Shown piece by piece: positions 1 through 6,362 of a DNA stretch of 11,761 nt (positions are counted from its first letter, which is position 1; every line of letters starts with the position of its first letter). The stretch is from Sphingomonadaceae bacterium (GTDB taxonomy: Bacteria; Pseudomonadota; Alphaproteobacteria; Sphingomonadales; Sphingomonadaceae). The position numbers and the translations under genes are program-made. The notes under the pieces were generated by a model. It was not told where the DNA came from and searched no databases. It saw only the letters and a list, made by a program, of their open reading frames with translations. Where the stretch lies: assembly GCA_947442095.1 (NCBI GenBank), contig CANEVG010000074.1, positions 1-11,761 on the forward strand, read 5' to 3'.

Positions 1-1
1 C

Positions 2-427
2 AAGATGGTCGCGGTCAACCAGACCGGTGTGTTTTATGGCATGAAGGCTGCCGCGCCCGAACTGGTGAAGGCTGGCAAAGCTTCCATCGTCAACATTTCA
101 TCGCTGTACGGTCTGATCGGCAGCCCCGGCGCGATCAGCTACCACGCCTCCAAGGCAGCGGTGCGCGTCATGGGCAAGGGCGCCGCGCTCGAGTTCGTGA
201 AGCAGGGCGTGCGTGTCAACACGATTTTCCCCGGCCAGATCCGCACGCCGATCTTGGGCGACATTACGCCTGAACAGGATGCTGCGATCAAGGCGTCGAT
301 CCCTATGGGCGAAGTGGGTGAGCCTATGGACGTCGCCCATGCCTCGCTTTTCTTTGCCTCGGACGAGGCGCGTTACATCACGGGCGCGGAATTGTGGGTC
401 GATGGTGGCTGGTATGCAGGTTGCTAA
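2..427 (+). CDS. Short-chain dehydrogenase/reductase (SDR), C-terminal part, 5' end outside window
   Basis: This is the last 141 codons of a classical SDR, a family of about 250 residues, so roughly the first 105 residues, including the Gly-rich NAD(P) motif, lie left of the window. The frame is open to the left edge, so the ATG at position 5 is an internal Met. Visible hallmarks are the VNQTGVF segment after beta-4, the catalytic Ser in NISS (codon at 101-103), the Tyr of SYHASK (140-142) thirteen residues later with Lys at 152-154, and the FPGQIRTP loop after beta-6. It probably oxidises a secondary alcohol to a ketone, or the reverse, in the cytoplasm. It ends 19 bases before the acyl-CoA dehydrogenase gene and is probably co-transcribed with it. 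Next to a BVMO, a role in making the ketone that the BVMO uses is attractive, but this is inferred from context. The family is secure and the substrate unknown. Confidence 0.93.
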   Translation, partial: KMVAVNQTGVFYGMKAAAPELVKAGKASIVNISSLYGLIGSPGAISYHASKAAVRVMGKGAALEFVKQGVRVNTIFPGQIRTPILGDITPEQDAAIKASIPMGEVGEPMDVAHASLFFASDEARYITGAELWVDGGWYAGC

Positions 428-446
428 AAAGGTGAGCATTTAACTG

Positions 447-1751
447 ATGGCGTGGGATTTTTCGACTGAGCCGGAGTTTGCGGAGAAGCTCGATTGGATG
501 CGCGACTTCGTGAAGCGCGAGATCGAGCCTATGGACCTTGTGTTCCGGGGGCCGGGCGATCCGTTCGATCCGCGTTCGAAGGCGCGCCGCATCATGAAGC
601 CGCTGCAGCAGGTGGTAAAGGACAAGGGGCTGTGGGCTTGCCATCTGGGGCCTGAGCTTGGCGGGCAGGGCTATGGCCAGCTCCATCTTGGCCTGATGAA
701 CGAGATTCTTGGGCGCAGCCGCTTTGCACCCACCGTGTTCGGCACGCAGGCACCCGATACCGGCAATGCCGAGATCCTCGCCCGTTTCGGCACTGATGAG
801 CAAAAGGCCCGCTATCTCCAACCGCTGCTCGACGGCGAGATCGTCTCGTGCTTCTCGATGACCGAGCCGCAGGCCGGCGCCGATCCGGGGCAGTTTGAAT
901 GCCGCGCGCGGGCCGATGGCGATGACTGGGTGATCGAGGGCGAGAAATGGTTCGCCAGCCACGCTGACATGTCTGAGTTCCTCATCGTCATGTGCATCAC
1001 CGATGCCGATGTGGCGGTGCACGCAGGTTCCAGCACGATTATCGTGCCGCGCGATGCCCCCGGGCTCGAGATCGTCCGCAACACCGCAGTTGGCCCCAAG
1101 GACGAGATCGGCAGCGGGGTTCACGGCTATTTGCGCTTTAACCAATGCCGCGTGCCGCTGGCCAACACGCTGGGCACGGTGGGCGGAGGCTTCCATGTCG
1201 CACAGTCACGCCTCGGCGGCGGGCGCATCCACCATGCCATGCGCACTGTGGGCATGCTCAACAAGGCGCTCGACATGATGTGCGAGCGTGCAGTTTCCCG
1301 CGTTACCAAGGGTGAGCGGCTGGCCGACAAGCAGATGGTGCAGGAGCGGATCGCCGACAGCTACACCCAGATCACCCAGTTCCGCCTCCACGTGCTCTAT
1401 GCCGCGTGGCTGCTGGATCAGGACAAAGGCTATACCCACCGCGTGCGCCGCGAGATTTCGGCGATCAAGGCGGCGATGCCCGGTGTGCTGCGCGATGTGG
1501 TCTACCGCGCGCTCCATATCCATGGCTCGCTCGGCATGTCGAACGAGACCCCGCTCATGGACATGTGGCAATACGTGCCGGAAATGGGGATCGTCGACGG
1601 GCCGACCGAAGTCCACAAAGTCTCGGTCGCCAAGGATATCCTGCGCCGCGTCGATCCGGCGCCTGGCCAGTGGCCCACCTACTTCGTTCCCCATACGCGC
1701 GCGGCCGCGGAGGCGAAGTTTGCACCCTTTCTGGAAGAGGATGCCGTGTAA
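447..1751 (+). CDS. Acyl-CoA dehydrogenase, ACAD10/11-like
   Basis: This 434-residue flavoenzyme should perform alpha,beta-dehydrogenation of an acyl-CoA using FAD, passing electrons to ETF. The length is close to that of other single-domain acyl-CoA dehydrogenases. Visible features are the helical N-terminal domain, the FAD-contact motif CFSMTEP (residues 135-141), the GEKWFAS strand with Trp168, and the segment GGGRIHHAMRTVG that opens the C-terminal helical domain. Near the end, DGPTEVHK (384-391) sits where many acyl-CoA dehydrogenases carry the catalytic Glu of a YEGT-type motif. Here the position is Asp384, as I recall for ACAD10/11 relatives. The start is supported by AAAGGTGAG about ten bases upstream. 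The stop codon overlaps the next start by one base (TAATG), which indicates translational coupling with the LinA-like gene. In this cluster it probably acts on a CoA-activated acid released after ring opening, which is an inference. Family assignment is firm; chain length and substrate are not visible. Confidence 0.93.
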   Translation: MAWDFSTEPEFAEKLDWMRDFVKREIEPMDLVFRGPGDPFDPRSKARRIMKPLQQVVKDKGLWACHLGPELGGQGYGQLHLGLMNEILGRSRFAPTVFGTQAPDTGNAEILARFGTDEQKARYLQPLLDGEIVSCFSMTEPQAGADPGQFECRARADGDDWVIEGEKWFASHADMSEFLIVMCITDADVAVHAGSSTIIVPRDAPGLEIVRNTAVGPKDEIGSGVHGYLRFNQCRVPLANTLGTVGGGFHVAQSRLGGGRIHHAMRTVGMLNKALDMMCERAVSRVTKGERLADKQMVQERIADSYTQITQFRLHVLYAAWLLDQDKGYTHRVRREISAIKAAMPGVLRDVVYRALHIHGSLGMSNETPLMDMWQYVPEMGIVDGPTEVHKVSVAKDILRRVDPAPGQWPTYFVPHTRAAAEAKFAPFLEEDAV

Positions 1752-2212
1752 TGCCTCAGTCACTTGAACAGCGGGTCGATTTTCTCGAAACCCGTCTCGC
1801 TCTGCAGGACCTGGCGTCCGACTACTGCCTCGGCTTTGACAAGCGCGATATGGGCCGGTTCCTCGCAATTTGGTGGCCCGATGCAGTGTGGGAAATCGGC
1901 CCGCCGTTCGGCGATTTCGTCGGGCACGAGGGGGTGGTCCATGCGGTGGAGGATATTCTCTGGCCAGCATGGAAGGAATCGACCCACTACACCACCAATT
2001 TGCGTGTGGCTCCGGTGAGCGCTGACGTGATCGATGGCATCTGCGATGTCTATTGCATTGGCAACAGCATCGAAGGCCAGGCGCAGACCGTGGCGGCAAC
2101 CTATCACGACCGCTTCGAACGGCGGGGCGGCGTGTGGAAGATCGCGCGCCGCAAGGTGACGATGCAACACTTTAGCCCGCTGACGGGCATCACGCTGGCC
2201 GCACCGCAATAG
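1751..2212 (+). CDS. LinA/BaiE-like NTF2-fold (SnoaL-like) dehydratase
   Basis: This is a 153-residue single-domain protein. The start at 1751 overlaps the preceding stop (TAATG); an open frame continues upstream to 1406 but only inside the acyl-CoA dehydrogenase gene. Aligned by hand to Sphingobium gamma-HCH dehydrochlorinase LinA recalled from memory, about 60 of 150 positions agree. Shared blocks include GFDKR (28-32), IWWPDA (40-45), HYTTNLR (79-85), the VSAD-GI-DV stretch (89-100) and ERRGGVWK (123-130). LinA's catalytic pair Asp25/His73 corresponds to Asp30 and His79 here, and LinA Arg129 appears to match Arg134. Tyr25 lies five residues before Asp30, the spacing of Tyr30-Asp35 in the bile-acid 7-alpha-dehydratase BaiE, whereas LinA has Lys or Gln there. 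A cytoplasmic water- or HX-eliminating lyase is therefore the best guess, perhaps making the enone reduced by the OYE two genes on. The fold is confident, dehydratase activity is inferred, and the substrate is unknown. Confidence 0.85.
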   Translation: MPQSLEQRVDFLETRLALQDLASDYCLGFDKRDMGRFLAIWWPDAVWEIGPPFGDFVGHEGVVHAVEDILWPAWKESTHYTTNLRVAPVSADVIDGICDVYCIGNSIEGQAQTVAATYHDRFERRGGVWKIARRKVTMQHFSPLTGITLAAPQ

Positions 2213-2238
2213 CGGGCGGGGGGCAAAGGAGAGAAACG

Positions 2239-3042
2239 ATGGCGCGGTTCGATTGCGGCGATGGCCGCTCGGTCTATTTTGAACACCATCGCGGGGCTGG
2301 AATCCCGGTTGTGCTCATCCATGGCTGGGCCATGTCGGGCCGGCTCTGGGCGGGCACGGTCGAAGTGCTGAAGACGGCTGGGCATGCGGTGATTGTGGTT
2401 GATCACCGGGGCTGCGGGCAGTCCGACCGGGATTTCGATGATGTTTCGATTGCGGCGATCGCGGGCGATGTGGCGGGTATCGTGCGCCACTGTACCGACA
2501 AGCCGGTCGTGCTCAACGGCTGGTCTCTGGGCGGCGCGGTGGCAGTGGAAGCGGCGGGGCTGCTGGGCAGCGCCTGCGCGGGCGTTGTCCTGACTTGCGG
2601 CGCGGCGCCGCGCTTCATCCGCTCCGATGATTTCCCGCATGGCGGCGAGCCGGGTTCGCTGGAAGCGACCAAGGCTGCGCTCGGCGGTGACCGCGCAGCC
2701 TTCTTCCGTGGCCTTGCCAGCGGCGTCTGTGCGCTTCCCGTCAGCGAGGACATGGTCAACTGGATGTGGACCGCGTTCATCGACAGCGGCCCGGGGGTGA
2801 TAGAATCCCTTATGGATCTGGGCCGCGTGGACCAGCGCGAGGCGCTGAAGGCACTGCCGGTGCCGCTGCTTTCGATTGTTGGCGGCGCGGATGCGATTCT
2901 CGATCCGGGCGTGGGCAAGGCGGCGGCGGACATGGCTCCCCACGGCACGCTCGCGCTGATCGAGGGCTGCGGGCACGCGCCGTTCATTGAGGACGCCGAG
3001 GCATACAATAGCGCGCTGCGCGATTTTCTGGCCAAGCTCTGA
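2239..3042 (+). CDS. Alpha/beta-hydrolase (probable ester/lactone hydrolase)
   Basis: This 267-residue protein has a complete alpha/beta-hydrolase fold. The oxyanion-hole motif HGWAMSG is at residues 28-34, the nucleophile elbow GWSLGG places Ser96, the acid is Asp218 in GGADAILD, and the catalytic His is His246 in GCGHAPF. The sequence resembles the BioH/esterase/haloperoxidase-like group, with no lid insertion beyond the usual cap helices. The nucleophile is Ser, not the Asp of dehalogenases and epoxide hydrolases, so hydrolysis of an ester, lactone or thioester is expected in the cytoplasm. The start is well supported by AAGGAGAG seven bases upstream, and the gene lies 26 bases after the LinA-like gene in the same operon. 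Because a BVMO is encoded two genes further on, opening of the BVMO lactone or ester product is the natural role, as with the ChnC or lactone hydrolase of cyclohexanol and terpene pathways. The exact substrate is not deducible. A C-C (meta-cleavage) hydrolase role is less likely because no ring-cleavage dioxygenase is present. Confidence 0.93.
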   Translation: MARFDCGDGRSVYFEHHRGAGIPVVLIHGWAMSGRLWAGTVEVLKTAGHAVIVVDHRGCGQSDRDFDDVSIAAIAGDVAGIVRHCTDKPVVLNGWSLGGAVAVEAAGLLGSACAGVVLTCGAAPRFIRSDDFPHGGEPGSLEATKAALGGDRAAFFRGLASGVCALPVSEDMVNWMWTAFIDSGPGVIESLMDLGRVDQREALKALPVPLLSIVGGADAILDPGVGKAAADMAPHGTLALIEGCGHAPFIEDAEAYNSALRDFLAKL

Positions 3043-3062
3043 CCCGAGGCGGGACGACGACA

Positions 3063-4175
3063 ATGACTTCACTGGATCAGTTTTTCACCCCGTTCGACTG
3101 CAAGTCGCTGCACCTTGCCAACCGCTTCCTGATGGCACCGATGTCGCGTTATTTCGCGCCGGGCGGAATCCTGACGCAGGGATCGGCAGACTATTACCGC
3201 CGCCGCATCGAAGGCGGTGTGGCCGCCGTGATTACTGAAGGCGTGGCAGTTGATCGGCCCGGTTCAGTTGCGGCCGATACAGTGCCGAGCTTCCATGGAG
3301 AGGAAGGTCTCGCCGCCTGGGCGCGCGCTACCGCCGATGTCCACCGCGCGGGCGGGGCAATGATCCCGCAGCTCTGGCATGTTGGCGGCTGCGAGGATTT
3401 CAACTTTCCGGATTCGCCGCATCCCCCGCTGGAAAGCCCCTCCGGCCTTGTCGGGCCGGACATCCCGGGCGGCCGAGTGATGACCACGGTGGATATCGAC
3501 GAAGTGATCGCCTCGTTCGCGCGCGGCGCGGTCGAAGCCCAGCGGATCGGCTGCGATGCCATCGAGATGCACGGCGCGCACGGCTACCTGTTCGACCAGT
3601 TCTTCTGGCAGGCCACCAACAAGCGCGATGACCGCTATGGCGGCGATGACATTGCCCAGCGCGGGCGCTTTGCCGCCGATTGCGTGGCTGCGGTGCGCGA
3701 GGCCGTGGGGCCCGACTTCACGATCATCTTCCGCATCTCGCAGTGGAAGACCTACCAGTACGATGCGAAGATCGCGAACGATCCGGCCGAGCTGGAACGC
3801 TGGGTCGGCCCGCTGTCCGAAGCCGGGGTGGATATCTTTCACTGCTCCGAACGCCGCTTCTGGGAAGCCGCCTTCCCCGAAGAGGACGACCGCAACCTTG
3901 CCGGGTGGACCAAACACATCACCGCCAAACCGACGATCACCGTGGGTTCGGTCGGGCTCGACCGCGATCTGATGGAAGACTTTGTCGCGGGCGAATCCGT
4001 ACCAACGCTCAAGTCACTGGGCGAACTGGAACGGCGCTTCGCGCGCGGCGATTTCGACCTCGTGGCGGTGGGCCGTGCGCTGCTGGCCGATCCGAACTGG
4101 CTGCAGAAACTGCGCAGCGGCGCGGTCGATCAGATGGTGCCCTATTCGAGGGCTTGCATGGACACGCTCTACTGA
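3063..4175 (+). CDS. NADH:flavin oxidoreductase, Old Yellow Enzyme family (ene-reductase type)
   Basis: This 370-residue FMN-dependent TIM barrel of the OYE family lacks the C-terminal Fe-S/Rossmann half found in 2,4-dienoyl-CoA reductase and BaiCD/BaiH. The N-terminal motif NRFLMAPMSRY (20-30) is the first flavin strand. QLWHVGG contains the Gln/His flavin-contact strand. The ligand-binding pair is His170 and His173 in the motif HGAHGYLFDQFF, a His/His pair rather than the His/Asn pair of yeast-type OYE. RYGGDD follows, and the phosphate-binding end is near VAVGRALLADP. It should reduce an activated C=C bond, such as an alpha,beta-unsaturated ketone or ester, using NAD(P)H. It starts 20 bases after the hydrolase stop with only a weak ribosome-binding site (GAGGCGGG), so translation may depend on the upstream gene. 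In this operon it could reduce the enone or dienone formed by the LinA/BaiE-like protein before BVMO attack. That step order is an inference. Confidence 0.92.
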   Translation: MTSLDQFFTPFDCKSLHLANRFLMAPMSRYFAPGGILTQGSADYYRRRIEGGVAAVITEGVAVDRPGSVAADTVPSFHGEEGLAAWARATADVHRAGGAMIPQLWHVGGCEDFNFPDSPHPPLESPSGLVGPDIPGGRVMTTVDIDEVIASFARGAVEAQRIGCDAIEMHGAHGYLFDQFFWQATNKRDDRYGGDDIAQRGRFAADCVAAVREAVGPDFTIIFRISQWKTYQYDAKIANDPAELERWVGPLSEAGVDIFHCSERRFWEAAFPEEDDRNLAGWTKHITAKPTITVGSVGLDRDLMEDFVAGESVPTLKSLGELERRFARGDFDLVAVGRALLADPNWLQKLRSGAVDQMVPYSRACMDTLY

Positions 4176-4250
4176 CACCGCAGAAGAGCAAGCCAAGTCG
4201 TTGAAAAAAGATCGCGGCTATGAACATCAGCCGCCACGAGAGGATGACCG

Positions 4251-5912
4251 ATGACCACCACCACCATCTCCCCGCAGGAAGGCGCGGCTGCTGCGACTAC
4301 CGGTTCCACCAGGCCCGACTTCGATGCCATCGGGATTGGCGCCGGTTTTGCCGGTATCGCCCTCATCCACTACTTGCGCGAGGCGGGGCTTTCGATCCGC
4401 GTGTTCGACCGGGCGTCTGACGTTGGCGGCACTTGGGCTTGGAACCGCTATCCGGGCGCGGCGACCGACAGCGAGAGCTACTACTACTGCCTGACATTCT
4501 CGAAGGAAATCCTGCAGGAGTGGACATGGACCCAGCGTTATCCGGGCCGCGCCGAGACGCAGGCCTATATGCGCTACGTCGTCGACAAGTGCGACATGAT
4601 GCCCCACATCCAGCTGAACACCGAGATCACCGAGGCGCGCTATCTGGCCGACAAGGGCTTGTGGCAGGTGACCACTGGCACGGGTGAGAGCTTTACCTGC
4701 AAATACTTCATCAGCGGCATGGGCATGATTTCGCAGCCCGAGATCCCCGCACTCAAGGGTCTCGAGACGTTCAAGGGGCCGATGTTCCATTCCTCGCGCT
4801 GGCCCGAAGGGCTGGACTACGCCGGCAAGCGCGTCGGCGTGATTGGGGCGGGTGCGACCTCGGTCCAGATGGTGCCCGAACTGGCCAAGACGGCGGGCGA
4901 TGTGACCGTGTTCCAGCGCACGCCGAACTACATTCTGCCCGCGATGCAGCGCCCTATGACGCCGGAATGGGACAAGGACATCAAGGACAACTACGACGCG
5001 ATCGTGGCCAAGTGCCGCAACCACGTGTTCGGCATGGCGTTCGATAGTCCAGTGGGCCGCAATGTGCTCGACACGCCGCCCGAGGAACGCCAGCGCATCT
5101 TCGAGGAAAACTGGAACGGCAGCTTCCGCTGGGTGTTCGAGACCTTCGACGATCTGCTCGCGAGCCCGGAGGCTAACAAGCTTGCCGGTGATTTCATAAC
5201 GAGCAAGATGAAGGCGCGGGTTAACGATCCTGAGTTGGCTGAACTGCTGTGCCCGACGTTCGACGACTATCCGCTCTTCGCCAAGCGTCCGCCGCTCGAC
5301 CACGGCTATCTTGAGGCGTTCAACCGCGACAACGTGCATCTTGTCGACATCAAGGAGCGCGAGCCTCTGGTCGAGGTGATCGAGACCGGCGTGCGTACCA
5401 CGCAGAAGGACTATGAATTCGACATCATCGTGCTCGCCACTGGCTTCAAAGCCTATACCGGCGCGCTGGAAGCGTTCCCAATCATCGGAGCGAGCGGCGA
5501 GACGCTGAACGAGAAGTGGGGTTCGGTTTCAGGCAGCATCATGGGGGTCTGCGTTGCGGACTTCCCCAACATGTTCATCGTCACCGGCCCGCAGGCGCCG
5601 TTTGCCAACCTGCCGACCTCAATCGAGCAGAACGCGATCTGGATCACTGCCTGCATCCGCAAGATGGAGCACGAGGGCTACTCAACGTTCTGGCCCAAGG
5701 CCGAGGCTGAAGCCGCCTGGACCGAGCAGACCGCCGCGATCCATGCGCAGACGCTAATGGCGCAGGGCGACAAGGTCAATTCGTGGATGATGGGCGCCAA
5801 CCGAGCCGACAAGGGCGCACGGGTGCTGATCTACTTCGGTGGCGCGAACTTCTACTACGACGCGCTCGACCAGTCGGCGGCGGCCGGCTTCCCTGAGTTG
5901 GAGTTCCGGTAG
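4251..5912 (+). CDS. Type I Baeyer-Villiger monooxygenase (FAD/NADPH-dependent)
   Basis: This 553-residue flavoprotein should convert a ketone to an ester or lactone with O2 and NADPH. All family signatures are visible. The first Rossmann motif GAGFAG is at residues 30-35. The GTWAWNRYPGAATD segment ends in Asp73, equivalent to the active-site Asp of cyclohexanone monooxygenase. The BVMO fingerprint FxGxxxHxxxWP matches exactly at 174-185 (His180). The second nucleotide motif GAGATS is at 199-204, Arg346 in AKRPP corresponds to the catalytic Arg that stabilises the peroxyflavin, and ATGF lies in the late linker. Length fits the cyclohexanone/steroid monooxygenase group, with about 20 extra Thr/Ala-rich residues at the N-terminus. 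The start has GAGAGGA six bases upstream. The gap from the OYE gene is 75 bases, the largest in the operon, and this is the last visible gene. Substrates could be a cyclic terpenoid ketone, a steroid or a simple cycloalkanone. The sequence alone does not choose. Confidence 0.95.
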   Translation: MTTTTISPQEGAAAATTGSTRPDFDAIGIGAGFAGIALIHYLREAGLSIRVFDRASDVGGTWAWNRYPGAATDSESYYYCLTFSKEILQEWTWTQRYPGRAETQAYMRYVVDKCDMMPHIQLNTEITEARYLADKGLWQVTTGTGESFTCKYFISGMGMISQPEIPALKGLETFKGPMFHSSRWPEGLDYAGKRVGVIGAGATSVQMVPELAKTAGDVTVFQRTPNYILPAMQRPMTPEWDKDIKDNYDAIVAKCRNHVFGMAFDSPVGRNVLDTPPEERQRIFEENWNGSFRWVFETFDDLLASPEANKLAGDFITSKMKARVNDPELAELLCPTFDDYPLFAKRPPLDHGYLEAFNRDNVHLVDIKEREPLVEVIETGVRTTQKDYEFDIIVLATGFKAYTGALEAFPIIGASGETLNEKWGSVSGSIMGVCVADFPNMFIVTGPQAPFANLPTSIEQNAIWITACIRKMEHEGYSTFWPKAEAEAAWTEQTAAIHAQTLMAQGDKVNSWMMGANRADKGARVLIYFGGANFYYDALDQSAAAGFPELEFR

Positions 5913-6362
5913 GAGCAGGGCACAGCGTGTACGTGGCCTGTCCGGATAACGTTGCGTATCGGGTGTTCCCAAAAGACCTGCCGGTTTACACGTTTAGCGA
6001 GAACGGCAGCTTCGTCCCATGAGCCGCCGATGGCGCACCAGCCGCACCCGACCAAAAGCCGACCGTCGTAAATCCACCCAATCCCGGTCATGACAGGAAC
6101 TGCTGTGATCGCCCAGTTGCTGCCATAAATGAGGTAGCACCGTGGGTCCCGATGGCGGTCATTCCCAGACGGTAACAGAACTATTTCTCGCCATCTTCAC
6201 TCGCTCGGTTCGCTTTCGCGGGAAGTGCGCGCGCTGCCTTGTAAACACCATGCAGCCAGAAAGATGGCGCTGTCACAACTGGCAAGAATACTGGCAGGAG
6301 ATTGGCGGCAAGCCTGGCGTTGACGGGTCAGCGCGACATTGGTGCAGAACCGGCGATCATTC
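5913..6362. other. 450-base stretch without a supportable gene
   Basis: This gap lies between two genes that point toward each other, the BVMO on + and the M23 peptidase on -. Short frames exist on both strands (for example 5855-6091 on - and 6142-6435 on +), but they overlap flanking genes, lack ribosome-binding sites and match nothing I recognise. No clear stem-loop with a T-tract is visible for either gene. One short imperfect inverted repeat sits near 6115-6140 and is too weak to call. Base composition is less GC-biased than in the operon, which fits non-coding or decayed sequence. Confidence 0.5.

Noticed and set aside
378..1196. 272-codon reverse-strand open frame opposite the acyl-CoA dehydrogenase
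   Set aside because: GC-rich shadow of the real gene. It has no motif, no ribosome-binding site, and its composition is rich in Arg, His and Ala.
1406..1750. Upstream extension of the LinA-like gene
   Set aside because: It lies wholly inside the acyl-CoA dehydrogenase in another frame. The family's length and the TAATG coupling support the start at 1751.
2104..3072. 322-codon reverse-strand open frame opposite the alpha/beta-hydrolase
   Set aside because: Shadow of the hydrolase, which has a complete catalytic triad on +.
4227..5339. 370-codon reverse-strand open frame opposite the BVMO
   Set aside because: The + strand shows every BVMO signature, and the reverse frame is a codon-bias shadow.
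5855..6091. 78-codon reverse frame overlapping the BVMO end
   Set aside because: It overlaps the real gene, has no ribosome-binding site and resembles no family I know.
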